Notes under the pieces: generated by a model | What the model saw: only the letters and a program-made list of their open reading frames with translations | What the model was told of the DNA's origin: nothing | Databases searched by the model: none | Made by a program: the position numbers and the translations under genes | Shown: one piece after another, positions 32,565 through 45,800 of the stretch | How positions within the stretch are numbered: position 1 is the stretch's first letter | Layout of the letters: the number at the start of each line of letters is the position of its first letter | Source of the DNA: Hemicordylus capensis | Taxonomy: Eukaryota > Chordata > Lepidosauria > Squamata > Cordylidae | Assembly (NCBI RefSeq): GCF_027244095.1 | Contig: NC_069658.1 | Location: forward strand, 263,012,687-263,076,686 | Length of the DNA: 64,000 nt | Direction of reading: 5' to 3'

Positions 32565-33750
32565 CCTCTAGTGGGAATCCCCCTTCTCTACATTTTATTT
32601 TTATTTACCCAGATGTACCTCCTCATGTAGGTTCAGAATCGTATCAATTGCAAACAGAGTGCATGTATATGTACACATATGTTATGCACAGAATTAGGCT
32701 GACTGCTGCCTTTCTGGCCACACGCTTGTCTTGTGCTTTTAGCAGCTGCACAACTGTCAGAAATGCAGGTAGTGAATCTGTCCTCCAAATGGAGGTGTAC
32801 TGTTGAAGAACAGCTCACCTGCTGAAAATCTGCCTGCTGTTAAGGCACTGGTATCTAACCAAAAGAAAAGTGTCAGCCCTACACAGGCACATCCCTCCAA
32901 CATTGCACAAATGAAAACAGAAATGCTTCTTACCGCTTAATCTCATCCCATAGATCATTTTGCAAGCTTTGTCCTCTCCACTACCACTCACTGCAAGGAC
33001 TCTGCTTTGCTTGTTGTCAGCTGTATCCACTTACTGTGCAAATAGCCTGCCTTGCCACGTGCCAGGCTGTACATTGCAGAGACAGCATGCATTCATTACC
33101 CGCTCTGAAGCTCTAGTGACCCAGGAAAGGGAGAAAAACCTTCACACTGACACCATTTTAACTGGGCATCCTATAGAACTCCCCATTCCCCCCAGAGATA
33201 AATCCTCCATCTATGGAAAAATGGTTGCCATGTTTGAATCACCATCTGTAACCGAGGGCAGGGTTTTAGAGCATGCTCCCAAGGACTTTGCACCTGAATA
33301 CTGCATCCCTACTTTTTATAATGCCTGAACAGGGCTCAAAGGATTGGAATGGAAATAAGGGAGTGGCCACCATTCACCAGGTGGCCACCACACCTGCCCA
33401 GCACAGCTTTCTAAACCTTCTCAGGAGTTGACCAGGAACTCCCCCGAGAACAGACAATTATCCTTCTTTGGTGTGTGCTTGTTTGCCTTCTCCAGTTTGG
33501 TTCTACACATCAAAACACTTAATGTATTTTGCAACCATCACATTTACTTGGTAAACAGATGTTTGAAAGTTTAAGTAAGACACTGCTCCACCAAATTAAT
33601 CACTGGGATAAACTTAAGTAGCACAACCACCACTCTGTCAAAAGCTATTTGAAGGGTAAGGCTTAATTCCTTGTATTAAAGGCTATCTCAGTGTGGGGAC
33701 CCTTTTCAGAAGCTCTGGAGAAACTAAGAGGCTGATTCCCCCCAGAAGCT
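32565..33750. other. No gene or clear repeat seen
   Basis: A 122-codon plus-strand frame at 32960-33328 has no recognisable motif and no splice partner, so I leave it uncalled. Confidence 0.45.
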
Positions 33751-33754
33751 TTCC

Positions 33755-34010
33755 CAGACAGCAGGCTTTACCACGTGTATACTGCAAGGTTTACTGTGAG
33801 TTTGAAGTTGCCCCAAAAAACTGACACCAAAAGTGGATTTTTTAACCCCAGATCAGGCTACACTCTAAAGCGCAATGAAAACACAATGTGTGAAGGGCTC
33901 TCTGATAGCTTGCAAGGATTTGGGGGTAAATCTGTCCAGTATGTGAATGCAGTGAGTTACCCTCCATTCCGTAGGAGATGTGAGCCAAAAGCCGGGTGTG
34001 AAAAACTTCC
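33755..34010 (+). mobile_element. hAT-like repeat (AGGCAGCAGGCTTTACC family), copy 1
   Basis: GCAGGCTTTACCACG, GTGAGTTTGAAGTTGCCCC, TTTGGGGGTAAATCTG and GTGTGAAAAACTTCC recur in order at 39592-39868 and, inverted, at 49740-50014. Confidence 0.7.
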
Positions 34011-34435
34011 AGTGGTTTGACAGTGAAGCAGGACAAGGTCAGAACTGGAGAGATTTGCAGCTTGGTTAAGAAGTCAGTGCAGGATGGATGATTTCAGAGT
34101 AAAATAGTGTGTGAGAGATACTAGAAATGAGAGAGAACAAGGGGGCAGTCCTATACTGTCTGCCTCTACTGCTTATGTCACTAGTGGTCAGTAGGAGTTA
34201 TTGGTGTGGAGATGGGCATGTTCCAGATTACACACTGCCATGTGTCCCATATGTACCCCTCCCTATTGCCAGTGCTTTGACATGGTGCTCGCTGTGCTGT
34301 TAGCCAGCAGGGTCCCATCCATATTTCTGATGCCTTGTTTCAAATTTTAATGATGTGTTACATCCCTATAACGTGGTAATTGCATTGCAGGAAAGTAGCT
34401 GTATTTTTCTGTGGTAGGTAGGCTTGCAACAGAGT

Positions 34436-34605
34436 TATTTTATTTTATTTGTATACCGCCCTTCCAAAAATGGCTCAGGGCAGTTTACACAGAGAAATAA
34501 CAAATAAATAAGATGGATCCCTGTCCCCAGAGGGCTCACAATCTAAAAAGAAACATAAGATAGACACCAGCAACAGTCACTGGAGGTACTGTGCTGGGGA
34601 TGGTT
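34436..34605 (-). mobile_element. LINE-derived 3'-end repeat
   Basis: GTATACCGCCCTTCCAAAAA, CCCCAGAGGGCTCACAATCT and ATAGACACCAGCAACAGTCA match the family at 1795. Confidence 0.65.
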
Positions 34606-34609
34606 TATG

Positions 34610-36800
34610 TGTTGCAGCGTGTTGCAGTATGGACAGTTCTCCCCCACCTACCCCTGGTGTTTTTTTCCCTCTGCCCACTCGCTGCGGGGGAGAGAAACAG
34701 GCAGGAGAAATCTCGGCTTTCCCCTCTTTTCCTCCCCACAGATCCCAAACCACACACCTCCCCCTTCCTCTGCTTGCTTCCAACATAACTTGAGCTTGTC
34801 AACACAGAAGGGGAGGGAGAGGGAGGAGATTGGAGGGGTATTATTTTTATTATTTCCTACCAGGGTTCTTTTGTACATTCACCTTTTAATTTGCTACTTT
34901 GGCCACAGACTCATACAGTGCAGCTGTGCAGATTTCTGAATCCAACCATTTCTTATGCACTTTTTACTGAAGAGGAAGCCCATTGAACTAAATAAATTAC
35001 TTCTGTGCAATCCTGCTTGCTTACTACAAGGTAAATGGCAGGGAGAGAGAACAGTCACTTAAAAGGAAGCCTATTGAACTGAATCATGATTCATTTACTT
35101 CTGTGCAATCCCACAGCCCTCAATGGAGGAGTGCTCCCCTCCCCCCTCCCCCACTTATTTATTTATTTATCTGGAGGTGCACCAATTCCTGTCTTTCCCC
35201 CTTGCTGGCTTGCCACAGGATTCCCTTTCGCTCCCCCCACCCCAATAAGCAGTTCCCTTGTTTTGTCCTCCTCTTTTCTCCTCCTCTTTTCTTTTTTAAA
35301 TTCCCCCCAGTTATTCCTTGTGTAAAACTGGAATGATGCAAGACAAAGTTAGTTTTTTATTTTGGAATGGCATTTCTCCCTGCTGGCAGATTTGCGCAAG
35401 GCAGCCGAGAACTTACAATTTTTTTTTTACTTCCCCCTTCCACAACTCCATTGGCCGAAATGGAGCAGGAGGAGGAACAGATAAATATGTTTCAAGGAGA
35501 ATATGGACAGTCCTGCCTTGAAAACACGTTGCAATGGACGGAAAATATGAATGGCCACCAGCCTACAACGAAGCATTGAATTACGCTTTACTCTTGGTTT
35601 TAAACCATAGCAGTATTCCGCCACACTTTGCAACGCTATACCCATTGCAAATCTCGTAGACCAGAAAATGCCATGGAGTCACATCTCCAGCATATCTTCC
35701 AGAGTCAGTATTCCTGACTCTCCAGCATTTTCTGCCTGGCTCCCTCAGTGCAGCTGTCTCCTCTCCATGCATTGTACCAGCTGTGTGGGTAAGGAGACAG
35801 GACAAGCCCATTTATGTTGCAGGGAAGGATGGGAAGCTTTCTGCTCTCCTCTTGGTGTAAGTGGACCAAGACTGCAAGAGATTGTGCCACTCTGAGCATC
35901 TGCTCAGCTACGAGAGCTTCTTACCTGAGTGCATCTTTGTTCATTGCACTAGTGCGGTGTTGGTCTGGCTATCACTTATTCTTATATCACTTATTCTTAT
36001 ATCACTTATCACTTGTTCTTATTTTACATTCATGTTTCTATAAAGTAAAACTGTGTATAGAACCATCCTCTACAAACTATTGTATCACGAGAACTCATTG
36101 TAAAATTACAATAAATTTAAACAGATGTGTAATATTGGAGGTTAAGTAAGCTTTACTGTCTCAGCCTTCAATACATGTAAACCAATTCTGGACAAAATGG
36201 CTGCATTTTAATTTTCTTCCTTTTACTTGTATATAACTGGCTAGCTTAGCTGCATAATCAAATGATCTATTTTCTATTCAGAAATGGGATTGACATCATT
36301 TTCTGGCAACAAGCACAACATATTCTGGAAGCTACAGTCCTGATCTGACCATGTTATCAGCTTCATTCATTGTTATCTTCTGAAAGTATTCCAAATAGAT
36401 ATTTATGCTCACATTGTTTTCTTAAAACAAGAAACTGTGTTAAACCTATTGTGACTTCTTTTCCCCACTCCAAGGTCATGTCTCATTTTAGACACTCCAG
36501 ACTTTCCTTAAGGAGGACCTGTTTTCACTCATAGAAGAGCTGATGTCGTAAGGCCTGGACAATTAATTGCTTTTGTAGTTCATAGTGCAATGCAGATATG
36601 CAGGAAGGAAGGGGGGAAAGTGGGTTGCCAGATTGTTGCTTAATTGACTTGTTAGTCTTTAACCAGAAAATCAGAACCATCTGGTGCAGACAGGGCAGGG
36701 ATGAAGGGATGGTGGCACGATTCAAAGAGTGAAAGAAGAGCATTCTCTGGAATAACATCTGCCTTTCCAACAGGGGCCGAATCTTCTGGATTCCTCAGAA
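34610..36800. other. Upstream region of the AQP7-like gene; no exon identified
   Basis: Pyrimidine-rich tracts lie at 35120-35310 and a poly-T at 35415. No CpG island, TATA box in convincing context, or untranslated first exon could be fixed by eye. The promoter may lie here or further upstream. Confidence 0.4.
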
Positions 36801-36804
36801 TAAG

Positions 36805-36894
36805 ATGCTGGAAAAAGTGATTGGATGTGTGACAATCCGGAATGCAGTGATCCGAGAAGCCCTGGCAGAGTTCCTGGCAACATTCCTGTTGATG
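36805..36894 (+). CDS. AQP7: AQP7-like exon 1 (first coding exon)
   Basis: It encodes residues 1-30, ending in [14 protein letters not shown], the start of transmembrane helix 1. The exon ends in a phase-0 GTGAGG donor. The reading frame stays open upstream to a TGA at 36730. An acceptor-like CAG at 36769-36771 or 36796-36798 leaves open a 5' exon elsewhere. Confidence 0.88.
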
Positions 36895-39800
36895 GTGAGG
36901 CTGGTGTGGCGGGGCAGGCAGAGCTCTTGTCTGACATATGGGGGTGCAGAGATAGTTTGAAGCTTAAGAAAGAGAGTAGCAATGTTTTAGGTACTTGCCT
37001 CTCATATTTGAAAAAGGGCTGTGAGATCCCACAAAATAATGACAGTTGTTCAGGCATACTGGGAATCCCCTTTTGCAAATCAGGGCAGAATGAGTTGGGG
37101 TAAATGGGTTTAAGAGGAGCAGAGAATGCTCATGAGCTGAACCTTTATTTGCTCAAGACAAAAAAAACAAAGACTTTTCCTTTCTAGAGCTTCAGATTAT
37201 TTCCCCAGTACCTGACAGGCCAAGGCAAGTTTTGGCAGCCCTGATTCTCTCCTTTTAACGTAGTGATTCACTTTATTTAGCAGGGGCAGATTAACTGGCC
37301 CTATCCAGCCCCAGCACAGCATCCCTCCAGTGACTGTTGCTGGTGTCTGTCTTATGTTTCTTTTTAGATAGTGTGAGCCCTTTAGGGACAGGGAGTCATT
37401 TTTTAAAATGTATGCATGTATTTGTTTGTTTGTTATTTCTCTATGTAAACCGCTTTGGAAACTTTTGTTGAAAAGCGGTATATAAATATTTGTTGTTCTC
37501 CAAAATGAGTAAAGGAACAGAGCACCTTCCTTTTGAAGAAAGACAAAGCATTTTATACTCTCTAGTTTAGAGCTGGGGTTTCTAGGCTTGGGTCTCCAGA
37601 TATTGTTGATGGAAGTTGCAGTCCAGCAACATCTGTGGGCCCAAGGTTGGAAATCCCTAGTTTAGAGAAAAGACCACTAAGGAGGAATATCACAGAGGTT
37701 TATAACATTATGCACCATGTGGAGAAAGTGGACAGAGGTTTTTCTCCCTCCCATATAACAAGAAAATTCAGGGCTGCCCCATGAAATAGATTGGTAGTAG
37801 ATTGGTCCAAGATGGGCAAAAGAAAGTGCTTCTTCTTCACACATTGCGTGGTTTAACTTATGGTATTTATGAACTTGATTTGTAGGGGAACGATCACTAG
37901 CTTAGGAGTCCCGCTAGATGTTACATTAAACATGTTTTTCCTTAGTGTACATAGCCGTTTTCTTCCCAGGGCAAATAATAGCTTGGAGGAGGCATTTTCG
38001 TTAGTGCCCTGACCCTACACCACCCTTCCAATTAGGATCAGAGTCCCCCAGCTATTTATTTTTTTAAAGATGATGATGGAAATTGTAGTCCAACAACATC
38101 TGGGGACCTAAGTTTGAGAACCCCTGGTATAAGGGAATAAGCCTGTGTCACTCAGTAAGTAAAACATGGAATGGTCCGGCCCACCTCTTGATCTCCACCC
38201 TGGGGACATCAGTTGAACAAACCCATGTTTGTATTTCTGTGTGATCTTTCAGCCATCCTTTCCCAGCCCATTATTACTATTCTCCTTGTTTCTGGTCCAC
38301 TTTTTCAGAAAGTCAGAGAGGGCAACCTGTCCTGATAGCCAAATGGCAGTTATGTTGACATACACTCTTTTCTTTTCTTACAGCTTTTTGGTAATGGCAG
38401 TGTTGCACAGGTGGTGTTGGGAAGAAAAAGCTTTGGGGACTATTTGAGCATCAACCTCGGATTTGGATTTGGTGTCATGCTGGGCATCCATGCAGCTGGC
38501 GGCATCTCAGGTGAGTCCGGTAATAGTCTGGGACTTCAGCCTTGAGAGACCATGCCCTACTTGCACAGAACTGCAGTTCTCAGGACTCTCTAGGAAAGAG
38601 GGAATAAACAAATTTCTCATCCCTTTCTCCAAGTAACCCTGGGAACTATAGTCCTGGGCGGGGGGGGGGGGGCAGGGCACTAGGAATCTCTAATAGGAAG
38701 TTCTTACCAAACTACAATTCCTGAAGGATGCCTTCAGGGATGTTACAAAGGTTAAACTGGTATAAAACTAGCAGAAGTTTGTAGTCTCTTTATTTTTTTA
38801 AAAAACTGTGTGTTTATGAAAAGCACTTTTAGCAAAAATGTGGATGATGTAGGGCTGGTATACTACTACTACTATTACTACTACTACTACTGTGGATATT
38901 TATATACTGCTTTTTGATAGAAATTCCCAAAGTGGTTTACATTGAGAAATATAAATAAATAAATTAAATAAAAATGGCTCCCTGCCCCCAAAGGGCTTGC
39001 AGTCTAAAAAGAAACATAAGATAGATAGATGCCAGCAACAGCCACTAGAGGGATGTGCTGGGGCTGGATAGAGCCAGTTGCTCTCGCCCTGCTCAGTAAA
39101 GATAATCTCCACTTTAAAAGGCGCTTCTTTGCCCAGTTAGCAGGGTAATAATACCGTGATTATTAAAATGATGATTGTGATTATCCTTTTTTGTCACCCT
39201 CGTTCATGCTGCCAAAAGGTGCTCATATGAATGCGTCAATCACCTTTGCAAACTGCGTAATTGGGAAACTGCCCTGGTACAAGCTTCCCGCGTATGTGAT
39301 CGGCCAGTTCCTGGGATCCTTCCTGGCTTCTGCTACTGTTTTCACCTTGTATTATGGTATGCTGCTTCCCTACACTCTGGCCCAAGTCCTAGAAATAGCT
39401 GTTAAGAAGGGAAAACCAGCTGGTCACAGGAAAAACAGTCAGTGAGGAGTCAGTTTCTTCTGCAGTTGAGAAGCACACAGTTCAGGCTCAGGAGTTAGGG
39501 TAGGTTCACAGTCCTTATATGGCCAGGGCCCCACGGGGTCAGGCCTGCAAGTGGAAGAGCTAGAAGTGAGTATGTAGTGCAGGACAGTTTCCAGGCAGCA
39601 AGCTTTACCACGGGTTTACTGCGGGTTTACTGCGTGGCTTTACGGTGAGTTTGAAGTTGCCCCCAAAAACTGATGCAAAAAGTTGATTTTTTTTTACCCT
39701 GGATATAAATTGGGCTGCACTATAACATGCAATGAAAACTCCGAATCATGTGCGAAGTGCTCCCCGACAGCTCGCAGGGACTTTGGGGTAAATCTGGCTG

Positions 39801-42800
39801 ATATGTGAACGCGCACACCCTCCATTCTTGTGGAGATGCGAGATAAAAGCCCTGTGTGAAAAACACCCAGGTGAGGTTGAAGTCAAGGCTATTGACTCCC
39901 CAGATCAGCTGGGCGGATGGGTCGCAGTACCTCTCTGGACTTTATTGTGCTGGCACTGCAGTGCAGCAGGGTCTGGACTTATAGCTCTTTCTGACTGAGA
40001 GCTGCCCTAGTGGTGCACAGAGTAGGGTGCCTTAGAGGGGTGGGGCCCTGCTGCCATATCTTGGTGTCTAATTGAGTTACAGGCTGCCACCAGGAAGTTT
40101 TACACACGGGGCTTATATCCCGAATCTCATTCGGGAGAGTATGTGTGCATTCACACACCAACCAAACTTACCCCAATTCCCGTCGGGATTCTTGGACTCA
40201 CTCCACACACAAATCGGTCTTTGTGATGCAAATTCTAACTTATCTCAACATGGCCATGTTTTTAAAATGCTGTTTTAAAGCTACTTTTCCTGAAAACACC
40301 AGAGCAAACTGGGAGAGGTGCTGACGTAAAATCATTTGCATGATAAGAGCATGCTCTCTTCAGAAATACAAATCAGTCTCTGCAGGGAACTCTGTGCCCC
40401 CCACCCCCATTGGCTAGGAAGGAAAACACTGTCATCTGCCATGTGTACTTGCTTCTAGAGTAAACTAAGAGCAGAGAGGAGGGGCTGCTTCTCACAATGC
40501 CATACTTCGCATTGTGTACTTCGTGATGGCTTTGAACCACATTTAACCTAAAGCCTGAAGCCAAGTGCGAATAACTCCCTGGCCATTGGCAGTGGTAGTG
40601 GAAACAGCGGGCCAGCAGATCCCACCTTTGGCAAACTCACAGTGAGGCATCATAGGTGTCCCAGTCCTTCTGCTGGAGTCCCTGGTTCAAGATCTCAGGT
40701 GCTTAACAAAAAATCATGTTCAATACCTCCTAATGGGCAATTAATCCAAGGGACAGTCTTTTCTTTTGGTTACTTGAGATCATGAAACATGTGGGTTTGG
40801 GGTGATATATAAACTTGCCAAATAAATACTTCCACTGTGTTCAAATATATTTAATCTTATTTATATAAGATTATAATCTTATATAAAGAGGAGAGGAGAG
40901 TTGGTCTTGTGGTAGCAAGCATGACTTGTCCCCTTAGCTAAGCAGGGTCTGCCCTGGTTGCATATGAAAGGGAGACTAGAAGTGTGAGCACTGTAAGATA
41001 TCCCTCCTTGGCTTCTCCAAGATAGGACTGAGAGAGATTCTGGTCTGCAACCTTGGAGAAGCCGCTGCCAGTCTGTGAAGACAATACTGAGCTAGATGGA
41101 CCAATGGTCTGACTCAGTATATGGCAGCTTCCTATGTTCCTATGTATATACCGCCTGATGTACGGTATGTATCCTTAGGCAGTTATGGCATATAAAAGGC
41201 CGTTAAGAAGCAGCAGCATTTTGGCTGTGCTGCTATGGGCTATTAGCATGGCCAAAAAGGGAATCGACTTGAGGAAGCTTGAGAAGGACCTCGCTGAGAC
41301 AAAAATCAAGGCCAAGGTCCCAGTGAAACCTGAAGTCCCCTTTGTGCCTCCCTGCTTATGTTTTGTTCTCCAAGGGCTAAATTTTAGCTGTTTCTCCTTC
41401 CATTCTAGAGGCTCTGCAGGATTACACTGGAGGAAACCTGACCGTTACGGGGCCAACCGCCACCGCTGGGATCTTTGCCACATACCCAGCTCCATACATG
41501 ACTATCTGGAGTGGGTTTAAGCATGAGGTTAGTGTGCAAGGACTGACTGCCAGCTTAGTTGCAAAAACACTGAGCTGTAGATCCAGAAGGGGCTAGAAAG
41601 TGACCGAGACCAGCCTCTCTATCCAGCATGGTGTAGTGGTTAGAGTGCTGGACTAGGATCGAGGAGACCTGAGTTCAAATCCTCATTCAGCCATGAGACT
41701 TGCTGGGTGACTCTGGGTCAGTCACTTCCCCCTCAGCCTAACCTACTTCACAGGGTTGTTGTGAGGAGAAACTGAAGTATGTAGTACACCACTCTGGGCT
41801 CCTTGGAGGAAGAGTGGGATAGAAAATGTAAAAAACAAAACAAAAACCTTCTGCACAACAGCTCGCTCCCTGGTATTTGACCCTTTCTGTTTCCCTACAG
41901 ACATGAGGACTAGAGGGAGATTCCAGCAACAATCCCAGGGACAGGCAGTTGCTGGGTTGAATGGGGCCGTGGCTCTCTGCAAGTTGAATTGGCCATGCTA
42001 AATATTAGAAGTCTACCACTTTAAAAGGTGCCTCTTTGCCCAATTAGCAGATGCTGCATGGGTCATAGCAGCTGAGTGGAAGAGCACCTGCTTCACATGC
42101 AGAAGGTTCCAGGTTCAAGCTCTGGCGGCATCTTCAGATAGGATTGGGATGGAAGACCTCTGTCTGACACTCTCAGGAGCTCTTGCCAGTCAGAGTACAT
42201 AATACTGAGTTGGGTGGACCATTTATACATAAGAACAGCCCTGCTGGATCAGGCCCAAGGCCCATCTAGTCCAGCATCCTGTTTCACACAGTGCCCCACC
42301 AGATGCCACTGGGAGCCTACAGGCAGGAGCTGAGAGCATGCCCTCTCTCCTGCTGTTACTGCCCAGCAACTGGTACACAGAGGCATCCTGCCTTTGAGGC
42401 TGGAGGTGGCCCACAGCCCTCCGACTAGTAGCCGTTGATAGGCCTCTCCTCCATGAAGTTATCCAAACCCCTCTTAAAGCCATCCAGGTTGTTGGCTGTC
42501 ACCACATCTCGTGGCAGAGAGTTCCACAACAATTATGCATTGTGTGAAAAAATAGATTTCCTGGCAATCAATTTCATGGGATGGCCTCTGGTTCTAGTGT
42601 TATGTGACAGGGAGAGGAATTCCTCTCTATCCACTTTCTCCACACCATGCATGATTTTATAGACCTCTATCATGTCTCCCCGCAGTTGTCTTTTTTTTCT
42701 AAACTAAATAGCCCCAGGTGTTGTAGTCTTACCTCACAAGAAAGGTGTTCTAGGCCTGATCATCTTGGTTGCCCTCTTCTGCACCTTTTCCAGTTCTACA

Positions 42801-45800
42801 ATGTCCTTTTTTTAGATATGGTGACCAGAATTGTACGCAGTACTCCAGGTGTGGCCACACCATAGTTTTGTATAAGTGCATTTTAATATTAGGAATTTTA
42901 TTTTCAATCCCTTTCCTAATGATCCCTAGCATGGAATTGGCCTTTATCGCTGCCGCCGCACATTGAGTTGACACTTTCAATGATCTGTCCACCATGACCC
43001 CAAGATCCTTCTCCTGGTCAGTCACAGACAGCTCAGATCCCATCAATGTATACTTGAAGTTGGGGTTTTTTGTCCCAATGTGCATCACTTTACACTTGCC
43101 AATGTTGAACCGCATTTGCCACTTTGTCGCCCACTCCCCTAGTTTGGAGAGATCCTTTTGGAGCTCCTCACAATCTGTTTTGGATTTCAATACCCAAAAG
43201 AGTTTGGTATCATCTGCAAACGTGGCCACCTCACTGCTTACTTCTGCTTCTAGATCATTTATGAATAAATTAAAAAGCACCTGCCCCAGTACAGATCCCT
43301 GGGGGACCCAACTTCTTACTTCCCTCCATTGTGAAAACTCTCCATTTATCCCTACCCTCTGTTTCCTGTCCTTCAACCAGTTAGCAATCCACACATGTAC
43401 GTGTCCTCTTATCCCATGACTGCTACGTTTCCTCAGGAGCCTTTAATGAGGAACTTTGTCTAAAGCTTTTTGGAAGTCCAGGTATACTATGTCAACTGGA
43501 TCACTCTTATCCACACACTTGTTGATAGTCTCAAAGAACTCCAAAAGGTTTGTGAGGCAAGATTTACCTTTGCAGAAGCCATGCTGGTTCTCCCCCAGCA
43601 TGGCCTGTTCTTCTATGTGACTCTGCATGTCCATGTTCATAGCTTGAACGGTATAACTGTTCGTGGACGCTACCAATTCAACTTGCAGGTGGCAGGTCTG
43701 ACTAATGAATGACATGCACATACTCACACAGGCGCACATGCACACAACCCTGAATAGAAATCTACTATGCCAGGTAGAAGGCTGGGCTTGAGTTCAAGGA
43801 GTTAGTTGTTCGTGCAATTCTCCACTTGAAGTTTGATGGATGTGATCAGGCCAATGGTCTACAATCCAAGGCCTCCCTGTCTGTGGACTAAGAAGCCCCT
43901 GCCCCCAGTTATGATTTTGCCTTTCTCATGAAGCTGTTCTTTCTCTTGGCTTCGGGCCCAGCCCCCAAGGGGATAATAATAATAATAATAGTGATTGGCC
44001 TATTTTATAGTGGGGGGCCTATTTCCCAGATGTTTTTGAACTATAACTCCCTTGATCCCCCATCACATTGGTCTTTGGCATTAAGGCTGGGGAATGATGG
44101 GAGTTTTAGTCTTCCAACATCTGGAGGCACCAGGTTGGGAACCCCTCATTTATAGAGCTGTTATAAGGACTGCTGAAAGAATTTAAGTGAACAAACATGC
44201 TGCACTGTTATGATTATCACATGTGCTTCCTCATTAAGAGGGTAATGTGTCAATTGGCCTTTAGACTCTAGAGAGGCCAGACCTGAGCCCACGAGGGAGA
44301 CCTCTTATGGGGAAAGGGCCCTTTCCTGGTTAGCCCTTCCATGGCTTGCTGCTACTTGAGCTAAGATGTCTCTTCCAGGCCGTGACTGACATGTTTTATC
44401 TCCTCCTCCCACATCTACACAGTTCATTGCCACCAGCGTACTTTTGATTGGTATCCTTGCGATCAGTGACGTGAAGAATGCAGGTGCCCTTCAAGGCACC
44501 CATGCATTCATTGTTGGACTTCTGGTGGTGGTGATTGGCATGTCCATGGGCATGAACACTGGCTACGCCATCAATCCGTCCAGGGATTTGCCACCAAGGA
44601 TCTTCACAGCCATTGCCGGCTGGGGAATAGAGGTCTTCAGGTGAGTGCCTTTTCTGAGGATGTGCAGAACCATTTCGCTCTCAAACTGGTCTGCCGCAAA
44701 CCGGGGCAGTTCAATCTCAGACTGGACCATGCTTCAGGAAGTGGGCCTGGTCAGAGATCAGAGAACCGGGTTGGCGAGAAGGGTGAGAGTGGCAGCGGGG
44801 GCAGGGGCATCATGGGGCATCTTTCAAAGTAAATGAGAAAATCCTTCTTGGGCACTGAAGCTGCCTGGAGCAGTGGTGTGGCCCTCTCCTCAGCAGCCAA
44901 CACGGTGGTGGTGTGGCCCCGACATAGGTGAGCCTCCGCCACACAGGATGCTGGGAGGAGCACCATGCTGCTGCTCCAGGCAGCTTCAGTACCCAGTAAG
45001 GACCTTGCCGCTGAACCAGTTTAAGCTGGTTCAGCTGAACCAAAAAGTCAATGGACCCACACTCCGGTCCGAATTTTGACTGATCTATGAAAAATGGTCT
45101 GCGCACACCCCTAACCTTTTTTCTTTCCCTATTCCCTGGAGACGCATTGCACTGAGTCAGACTGCATTACATATGGAGCTGCATTGCACTGAGTCAAACT
45201 ATTGACCAGTAGCTTTCCAGAGTCTTCCTACCTGGAGATGCCAGGGACCAACCAGGAGGAATTCTGAATGCAAAGCAGCTGCTTGACTACCAAAGTTTGG
45301 ACTCCCCTTCCCTTTCTTATTTGATTTGTGCCCCGCCCAATCATGGCTGGATTAATCTGATGGTCAGCAAAGATCTGGATGATCTAGCTTGCATTGCCAT
45401 TTATACACAGGGTATACAACAACTATCTTAAAACTTAACTTTTAAAAAAAATACATAGACTTAAAATATTCTCAGCCACCCATCCCTAGCCATGAAAGTC
45501 TGTATACCAGCTGCAGGGGAGCAACACCAGGAGACACAATGAAAAATAAATTGGAATATAAAAATACAGATCTAATTAAAAGTTTTTTAAAAAAACATAG
45601 ACAATAAAACCATAAAATACAGAGCAGCAGCAACAAAAACACTCCTATGAAAGCCTGGATAAAAAGTCAAGGTGTCGGGACAATAACTGAGAAGGCCCTG
45701 TCCTGCGTGCATGACGGCCAAGCTTCCCTCATTGTTGGCATGTGGAGCAGAGCCCCCACCAATGGCCTTGTCAAGCAGGCAGAAACGTTTGGGAACAAAC

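Noticed and set aside
32960-33328. 122-codon plus-strand frame
   Set aside because: No conserved motif, no upstream or downstream splice partner and no similarity to neighbours that I can see.
34600-36800. AQP3 or another aquaporin exon upstream of the AQP7-like gene
   Set aside because: I looked for pore-box and WWWVP-type motifs in all frames shown and found none.
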